From positions 1-10,210 of the forward strand of contig JAWRIT010000011.1 in assembly GCA_040268355.1 (NCBI GenBank): 10,210 bases of DNA. Direction: 5' to 3'. The notes beneath the pieces were generated by a model that was not told the origin of the DNA, searched no databases, and saw only the letters and a list, made by a program, of their open reading frames with translations. A program made the position numbers and the translations under genes. Position 1 is the stretch's first letter. Every line of letters starts with the position of its first letter. This stretch comes from UBA1367 sp040268355 (GTDB taxonomy: Bacteria > Actinomycetota > Coriobacteriia > Coriobacteriales > Atopobiaceae). Positions 6,544 through 10,210 of the stretch are shown piece after piece.

Positions 6544-7203
6544 ATGTACTCCGCCATCATTTTTGATATGGATGGACTCATGTTTGACACTGAACCCATA
6601 TGGGAGCAGGCATGGATATCCGTCCTTGAAGCACGAGGTCTGAGTATGCGACCCGAACTGTTCTCTTCGGTCCTGGGCGTGGGACGAAGCCAGCAGCCCG
6701 ACATCGTTCGTCGCATATATGGCCCACGCGAGGATGCCGAGCAGATTGTGGACGAGCACTATGAGTTGGCATACAAATTGCTCGAGGGAGAAGTCCCCGT
6801 TAAGCCCGGGCTTTTTGAGCTTCTCGACTGGCTTGGCGAGAGGGACATTCCCTGCGCGGTAGCCTCGTCGAGCCCTCGACGCATGATTGATCATCACCTT
6901 GCACAGCACGGTCTTTCTGGGAGGTTTTTCTGCGTGGTCGATGGCGGGCAAGTAAAGCGATCAAAGCCTGCGCCAGACATGTTCCTGCGCGCTGCAGCTG
7001 AACTTGAGGTCAGCCCGCAGGACGCGCTCGTCCTGGAAGACTCTGCAAATGGAATTTACGCCGGGTGCGCAGGTGGTTTCGATTGCATTATGGTGCCCGA
7101 CATGCAAGCACCCACGCCCGAACTCGAGAGTTTGGTCACCTACGTGTGTCATGACCTTCTTGAGGTGCGAGACATCCTGGCGGGGTCCCTAGATCCCTCC
7201 TGA
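6544..7203 (+). CDS. HAD-superfamily hydrolase, beta-phosphoglucomutase-like
   Basis: A 219-residue cytoplasmic HAD enzyme with a helical cap domain between the first two motifs. Motif I is FDMDGLMFDTE with nucleophile Asp8 and acid-base Asp10. Motif II is VASSSPR (Ser108 region). Motif III is KRSKPAPD with Lys141. Motif IV is VLEDSANG with Glu165 and Asp166. All catalytic residues are present. Members of this subgroup are sugar-phosphate phosphatases or beta-phosphoglucomutases, and the motifs do not decide which. AGGGAGGG (6534-6541) immediately precedes the ATG, with short spacing. It lies 113 bases after the first GntR gene and may share its transcript. A role in removing surplus phosphorylated sugar made by the PTS is plausible but inferred. 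I see no clear terminator or promoter in the 6431-6543 gap. Confidence 0.85.
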   Translation: MYSAIIFDMDGLMFDTEPIWEQAWISVLEARGLSMRPELFSSVLGVGRSQQPDIVRRIYGPREDAEQIVDEHYELAYKLLEGEVPVKPGLFELLDWLGERDIPCAVASSSPRRMIDHHLAQHGLSGRFFCVVDGGQVKRSKPAPDMFLRAAAELEVSPQDALVLEDSANGIYAGCAGGFDCIMVPDMQAPTPELESLVTYVCHDLLEVRDILAGSLDPS

Positions 7204-7207
7204 CAAC

Positions 7208-7224
7208 ACGTACAATTTGTAGTG
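7208..7224. promoter_or_regulatory. inverted repeat just after the HAD gene, possible operator
   Basis: TACAATTTGTA (7211-7221) is a perfect 5-1-5 palindrome. Adding CAC on the left (7207-7209) and GTG on the right (7222-7224) extends it to 8 base pairs per arm with one extra G on the left. It starts a few bases after the HAD stop and about 230 bases before the second GntR gene. It resembles a binding site for a dimeric regulator more than a terminator, since the arms are AT-rich and no T-run follows. No partner protein can be named. Confidence 0.3.
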
Positions 7225-7451
7225 ACTCTGGGCACACCTGCATGCTTGTAGGCTTCGGTCTCGCCTCGTGATGAGCAAGGGGGTCTCTGGTGAAAACCTG
7301 GACCAGAAACGGGGCGGGATTTCCGATGCGGCCTCAAGTCGCGGCCTTACTCTGATATACACTTGCATGGGAAAAGAACGGTTGACTGGTGCAGATTCCC
7401 ATGGCGTGCGGTCATGCTCGTACCTTGTCAAGCATCTGAAAGGCAAAGCAC

Positions 7452-8180
7452 ATGAAGCTGGATGAGGGGTCGCTGACTCCCCTCTATCAACAGGTGATGG
7501 GGGAGATTCGAAAAGGCATCGAAGACGGTTCCTACAATACGGGTGACAAGATTCCCAGCGAAGTCGAACTCTCCGAGATGTATTCGGTGAGTCGCATTAC
7601 CGTGCGGCGTGCCGTCGAGGAGCTTGTGGGGGAGGGCATTCTCACAAAGAAGCAGGGCAAAGGCACCTATGTCACCAAGCATAAGGTCCAACGCAAGATA
7701 ACGCAGGAGAGCATGGTTCAAAGCTTCTCTGAGATGTGCCAAGTCAATGGCCTTACGCCAGGAGCACACGTCGTGGAGCGCGATGTCGTCTCGGGTGACA
7801 AAATCAGCCAGGACTACCAAGGCGTCTCCCCGGAGGATAGGTTCGTTTATATTAGGCGCGTTCGAACAGCAGACGGCCTTCCCATCATGCTCGAGACCAA
7901 CTACTATCCCTATGATCGCTTCGAGTTTCTACTTGAGACCGACCTCGAAGACGCCTCTCTCTTCGAGGTCATCGAGAGGGTCTTTGGCTTCAAGCCAGGT
8001 GACTCGTCTCCCACGCTGGTTCAGATTACCCTGGCAACGGCGGACATCGCGCATGACCTCTCTATCAATGTTGGCGAGCCTCTCTTCCAGCTAGACACGT
8101 ACCTGACGGACGACAGGGGCGAGCCCCTGTTCTACGAGCATCAGTACGTTGTGGGCAATCGCTTCTCTTTGGTGATCTAG
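7452..8180 (+). CDS. GntR-family regulator with UTRA domain, probable regulator of the YfcC transporter
   Basis: A 242-residue regulator. Residues about 8-76 are the GntR winged helix-turn-helix: PLYQQVMGEIRKGIEDG, then KIPSEVELSEMYSVSRITVRRAVEELVGEGILTKKQGKGTYV, a close fit to the HutC/NagR subfamily. Residues about 90-238 are the UTRA ligand-binding domain, with SFSEMCQVNGLTPG at its start and the end pattern PLFQLDTYLTDDRGEPLFYEHQYVVGNRFSL. GAAAGG (7438-7443) lies 8 bases before the ATG. The 248-base gap upstream means it probably has its own promoter; I see weak -10-like TATACA at 7356-7361 without a convincing -35. It is distinct from the regulator at 5714, with a different wing and UTRA sequence. 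The palindromes CGTTATATAACG immediately downstream fit the operator type of this subfamily, so it likely represses the following transporter gene. Confidence 0.9.
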   Translation: MKLDEGSLTPLYQQVMGEIRKGIEDGSYNTGDKIPSEVELSEMYSVSRITVRRAVEELVGEGILTKKQGKGTYVTKHKVQRKITQESMVQSFSEMCQVNGLTPGAHVVERDVVSGDKISQDYQGVSPEDRFVYIRRVRTADGLPIMLETNYYPYDRFEFLLETDLEDASLFEVIERVFGFKPGDSSPTLVQITLATADIAHDLSINVGEPLFQLDTYLTDDRGEPLFYEHQYVVGNRFSLVI

Positions 8181-8209
8181 TCGATCACTACAAGGTGGCG
8201 TCTACAGCT

Positions 8210-8226
8210 CGGCTCCCCGCGGGCCG
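8210..8226 (+). terminator. weak hairpin after the second GntR gene
   Basis: CGGCTC (8210-8215) pairs with GGGCCG (8221-8226), including one T-G wobble, around the loop CCCGC. A moderately T-rich stretch (GTATTTGTCT, 8231-8240) follows 4 bases later. The hairpin starts 29 bases after the GntR stop and could end that transcript. The stem is short and the T tract is interrupted. Confidence 0.4.
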
Positions 8227-8234
8227 GACCGTAT

Positions 8235-8263
8235 TTGTCTCTAAGAGTAAGTCGTTATATAAC
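8235..8263 (+). promoter_or_regulatory. candidate promoter P1 of the YfcC gene region
   Basis: TTGTCT (8235-8240) matches the -35 consensus in 4 of 6 positions and TATAAC (8258-8263) matches the -10 consensus in 5 of 6, with a spacer of exactly 17 bases. The -10 lies wholly inside the palindrome at 8253-8264, so a bound repressor would cover it. Transcription would start near 8270, leaving a leader of about 290 bases before the transporter gene. Prediction by eye only. Confidence 0.45.
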
Positions 8264-8264
8264 G
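8253..8264. promoter_or_regulatory. operator-like palindrome, copy 1
   Basis: CGTTATATAACG is a perfect 12-bp palindrome, followed by T so that the 13-base string CGTTATATAACGT is shared exactly with copy 2 at 8463-8475. GTTATATAAC has the GT-TA-AC symmetry seen in operators of HutC-type GntR regulators. It overlaps the -10 of the candidate promoter. The repressor is probably the GntR/UTRA protein encoded just upstream. Confidence 0.6.
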
Positions 8265-8330
8265 TATGCCATTCACGCTCAAGAATCGACCGCTAACGGA
8301 AACGTGCACGTATCGACCCCGCTGTTTCAT

Positions 8331-8348
8331 AACGCCCAAATGGGTGTT
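8331..8348 (+). promoter_or_regulatory. small hairpin in the leader
   Basis: AACGCCC (8331-8337) pairs with GGGTGTT (8342-8348), with one G-T wobble, around the 4-base loop AAAT. It lies between the two operator copies, inside the presumed leader. It could be an anti-terminator element, part of a small RNA, or chance. Confidence 0.3.
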
Positions 8349-8423
8349 CTGCATGCGATTTGTCTTACACGCCCCTCAACCAGAGCATGACGACGCCGGA
8401 GATCGATGCAGACGGCACCTCAT

Positions 8424-8448
8424 CCCTTCCCTGAAGGGTGTTATTCTT
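8424..8448 (+). terminator. terminator-like hairpin inside the leader of the YfcC gene
   Basis: CCCTTC (8424-8429) pairs perfectly with GAAGGG (8433-8438) around the loop CCT, and the T-rich tract TGTTATTCTT (8439-8448) follows at once. This is the only hairpin in the window with a proper T-rich tail. It lies downstream of promoter P1 and upstream of the second operator. It would either end a short RNA of about 175 bases starting at P1 or act as an attenuator of the transporter gene. Confidence 0.5.
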
Positions 8449-8461
8449 ACCAATAAGTAAT

Positions 8462-8475
8462 ACGTTATATAACGT
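8462..8475. promoter_or_regulatory. operator-like palindrome, copy 2
   Basis: ACGTTATATAACGT is a perfect 14-bp palindrome. Its centre is exactly 210 bp from that of copy 1, about 20 helical turns, so two dimers would face the same side of the helix. A TATAAC box sits inside it, with TTACCA (8447-8452) 15 bases upstream, a poor promoter spacing. It lies 86 bases before the chosen transporter start. Confidence 0.6.
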
Positions 8476-8560
8476 CTGCTTAGATTAAGACGATCATGTA
8501 GGGCCGTGCCGCACTGTTCGAGGGGCGGATAACAGGAAAGAGGCAATGAAAGGAGAGGCC

Positions 8561-10000
8561 ATGGCAGAGGAGTCCGTGACAAGCAAGAAAAAGGGTTTCC
8601 AGCTTCCGCACGTCTACACCATCTGTTTCCTACTAATGATCGTCTTCGCGATTCTCACGTGGATTGTCCCCTCCGGTGCCTACGAGCGCATGGAGGTGGA
8701 GACTGCTGCAGGCACTCGTGAGATCGCTGTCGCCGGTACCTATGCTCCCGTCGAGAAGGTCTCCGAGGGCGGCGATCTACGCCAGGGTATTTTCCAACTG
8801 TTCATGGCTCCCACTCAAGGTATCCAAGCAGCAGCTGACGTCGTTGCGTTCGTACTGCTCATTGGTGGCGCCTTCGCCATTATCACCAAGACCAACGCCA
8901 TCAATGCGGGCATGAGTCGTATCATCAAGATTCTCAAAAACAAGGACGTGCTCATCATTCCCGTTGCCATGATTCTTCTTGGTATCGGTGGCACCACCTT
9001 TGGCATGTCCGAGGAGGTCCTGCCCTTCTATGCCATCTTCATACCTATCATGATGACGATGGGCTACGACTCCATGACGGCCTTCCTGGTCTGCTTTATG
9101 GGGCCACAGCTTGGCTACATTGCTTCCACCGTCAACCCCTTCAACGTCCTCATCGCCCAAGGCATCGTAGGTATTGAGGGCAATCCCCAGCTTTGGCTGC
9201 GCGGCATCACCTGGATCGTAATGATGGTCATGGGCATCACCTGGGTCATGCGCTACGCCATGAGGGTCAAAGCTAACCCCGAGGCATCCATCACCTACCA
9301 GGATGACTTTGCCAAACGCAAGGAGTTCTCCGTCTCCGATGGCACCATCGACGTCGAGTTTACCGGCCGTCAGAAGGGCGTCCTGATCGTCTTTGCCTGC
9401 GGCATGAGTCTCATCATCTGGGGTCTCGTCACGCAGGGTTGGTACATGGACGAGATTTCTGCAATCTTTACTGCCATGGGCATCATTTCTGGCATCGTTG
9501 GTGGTCTTTCCGAGCGTGAGATGGCTGACGAGTTCGTTAGAGGCATGGCTGACTTTGCGTATGCCGCCGTCGTCATTGGCCTCGCTCGCTCCATCCTTGT
9601 CATTGCTGAAAATGGCATGATCATCGACACTATCCTTGAGTTCCTCGCCTCGATGCTCGCCGGCGTTCCGACCTTCGTGTACACGACCTTCCTGTACATC
9701 GTCCTTGGCCTGCTTAGTTTCCTGGTTCCCAGCTCATCAGGCCTTGCTGCCCTCACCATGCCCATCCTTGGTCCTCTGACCGAACTCATGGGCGTCAACC
9801 CTGAAGCTGCTGTCACCGCGCTTGCCATCGCCAACCAGACCATCAACACCATCAGCCCCACGGCTGGCATGACCGTAGCCGGCTTGGCCGTATCGAAGAT
9901 TTCCTTCGAGCAGTGGTGGAAGACCTGCTGGAAGTTCATGATTGCGCTCGTCATCGTGGGCCTGGCCATCACCGCCATCTCCGGCATGCTTCCTGCATAA
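8561..10000 (+). CDS. YfcC-family membrane transporter
   Basis: A 479-residue polytopic membrane protein of the YfcC/DcuC-like secondary transporter family (COG1288 type). About 10-12 hydrophobic segments are visible, the first at residues 17-37 (HVYTICFLLMIVFAILTWIVP). Family features include GGTTFGMSEEVLPFYAIFIPIMM (about 143-165), FMGPQLGYIASTVNPFNV (about 179-196), LVPSSSGLAALTMPILGPL (about 388-406) and NQTINTISPTAGMTVAGLAVSKISFEQWWK (about 425-454). The polar SSSG and SPTAG segments are probable substrate-binding re-entrant loops. Family members are annotated as amino-acid, peptide or dicarboxylate carriers; the substrate cannot be read here. I chose ATG 8561 because AAGGAG (8550-8555) lies 5 bases before it; an in-frame ATG at 8546 would add 5 residues, and GGAAAGAGG (8535-8543) is only 2 bases before that one. 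The twin palindromes upstream suggest GntR control. Confidence 0.87.
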   Translation: MAEESVTSKKKGFQLPHVYTICFLLMIVFAILTWIVPSGAYERMEVETAAGTREIAVAGTYAPVEKVSEGGDLRQGIFQLFMAPTQGIQAAADVVAFVLLIGGAFAIITKTNAINAGMSRIIKILKNKDVLIIPVAMILLGIGGTTFGMSEEVLPFYAIFIPIMMTMGYDSMTAFLVCFMGPQLGYIASTVNPFNVLIAQGIVGIEGNPQLWLRGITWIVMMVMGITWVMRYAMRVKANPEASITYQDDFAKRKEFSVSDGTIDVEFTGRQKGVLIVFACGMSLIIWGLVTQGWYMDEISAIFTAMGIISGIVGGLSEREMADEFVRGMADFAYAAVVIGLARSILVIAENGMIIDTILEFLASMLAGVPTFVYTTFLYIVLGLLSFLVPSSSGLAALTMPILGPLTELMGVNPEAAVTALAIANQTINTISPTAGMTVAGLAVSKISFEQWWKTCWKFMIALVIVGLAITAISGMLPA

Positions 10001-10210
10001 GCTTGCTCAGAGGGACCTATCTCCGATGATCGCGTCATATACAGCAAACTTGAGTAAAAAGGGGATGATGGATCACACTAGAAAGTAACGAGTTTGTGCC
10101 CCGCGCGGCCAGTACCTTCTCTGCTCGTTGGCTACCTGTCCGACAATCATGCCGAAGCGGTTGGCAGGTCGCACGTCCGTGCAGCTTCGATACGGTCGCC
10201 TTGGGCGCCC
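10001..10210. other. downstream intergenic sequence, no supported gene
   Basis: I see no clear gene, and no strong hairpin to end the transporter transcript. AAAAAGGGGATGATGG (about 10056-10071) looks like a ribosome-binding site with a start codon, but the frame closes after a few codons. Frames on both strands that run off the right edge are open but too short to judge. The next gene must lie outside the window. Confidence 0.35.

Larger units (their letters stand above)
8181..8560. other. structured 380-base non-coding region before the YfcC gene
   Basis: This gap has no supported gene but is full of signals. In order they are a weak hairpin (8210-8226), a promoter-like pair (8235-8263), a palindrome (8253-8264), a 10-bp palindrome ACGTGCACGT (8302-8311), a small hairpin (8331-8348), a terminator-like hairpin (8424-8448) and a second copy of the first palindrome (8462-8475). 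A 64-codon frame starting at ATG 8266 has no ribosome-binding site, is rich in Arg, Pro and Cys, and starts at about the predicted transcription start, so I do not call it. Confidence 0.55.

Noticed and set aside
7237..7252. Hairpin CCTGCA / TGTAGG after the HAD gene as a terminator
   Set aside because: Six pairs with a wobble and no T-run; too weak to call.
7286..7307. Inverted repeat TCTGGT ... ACCAGA before the second GntR gene
   Set aside because: Short arms with a 10-base loop and no link to a promoter or terminator signal; likely chance.
8254..8282. Minus-strand promoter at the first palindrome (TTGAGC, 17 bases, TATAAC on the minus strand)
   Set aside because: The -10 arises from the symmetry of the palindrome and the -35 is only a 4 of 6 match; there is no minus-strand gene downstream other than antisense to the GntR gene.
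8266..8460. 64-codon frame starting just after the first palindrome
   Set aside because: No ribosome-binding site, start at or before the predicted transcription start, composition rich in Arg, Cys and Pro, and it runs through the terminator-like hairpin.
1..10210. CRISPR arrays, tRNA or rRNA genes, insertion sequences
   Set aside because: I looked for regularly spaced repeats, cloverleaf-like arms and transposase motifs and saw none; only the operator-like motifs repeat.

Overview
The window suggests a high-GC, Gram-positive, fermentative anaerobe of the Coriobacteriia type (Olsenella/Atopobium-like). This is inferred from protein style, base composition, a mannose-family phosphotransferase system (PTS) and the DUF4143-type ATPase remnant at the left edge. 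There is no rRNA or marker gene to confirm it. All intact genes are on the + strand.

Layout. Positions 1-840 hold no intact gene, only the broken N-terminal part of a minus-strand P-loop ATPase. An AT-rich promoter region (about 845-1004) leads into a five-gene operon: mannose-family PTS EIIA (1005-1424), EIIB (1448-1939) and a fused EIIC-EIID permease (1996-3612), then a SelA-like PLP enzyme of the DgaE type (3677-4780) and a DgaF-type aldolase (4783-5517). A strong GC hairpin ends the operon. After it come a GntR/UTRA regulator (5714-6430), a beta-phosphoglucomutase-like HAD phosphatase (6544-7203), a second GntR/UTRA regulator (7452-8180), a structured non-coding stretch (8181-8560) with two identical palindromes, and a YfcC-family membrane transporter (8561-10000). 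The last 210 bases hold no gene I can support.

How the genes probably work together. The PTS would import and phosphorylate an amino-sugar acid, most likely D-glucosaminate, giving D-glucosaminate-6-phosphate. The DgaE-like enzyme would remove ammonia to give 2-keto-3-deoxygluconate-6-phosphate, and the DgaF-like aldolase would split that into pyruvate and glyceraldehyde-3-phosphate. The substrate rests on homology with the Salmonella Dga pathway, whose regulator is a sigma-54 activator; here a GntR/UTRA repressor takes that place. A motif shared by the two upstream regions (ACCAGTAT[A/G]CT followed by TTAGTA) is a candidate operator linking this regulator to the PTS operon and to itself. The second GntR gene lies next to twin CGTTATATAACG palindromes, 210 bp apart centre to centre, upstream of the YfcC transporter. 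I read these as its operators, with a terminator-like hairpin between them.

The most notable points are the twin operators with an embedded terminator, the shared operator-like motif, and the EIIC-EIID fusion that keeps a start codon and ribosome-binding-like sequence at the domain junction.
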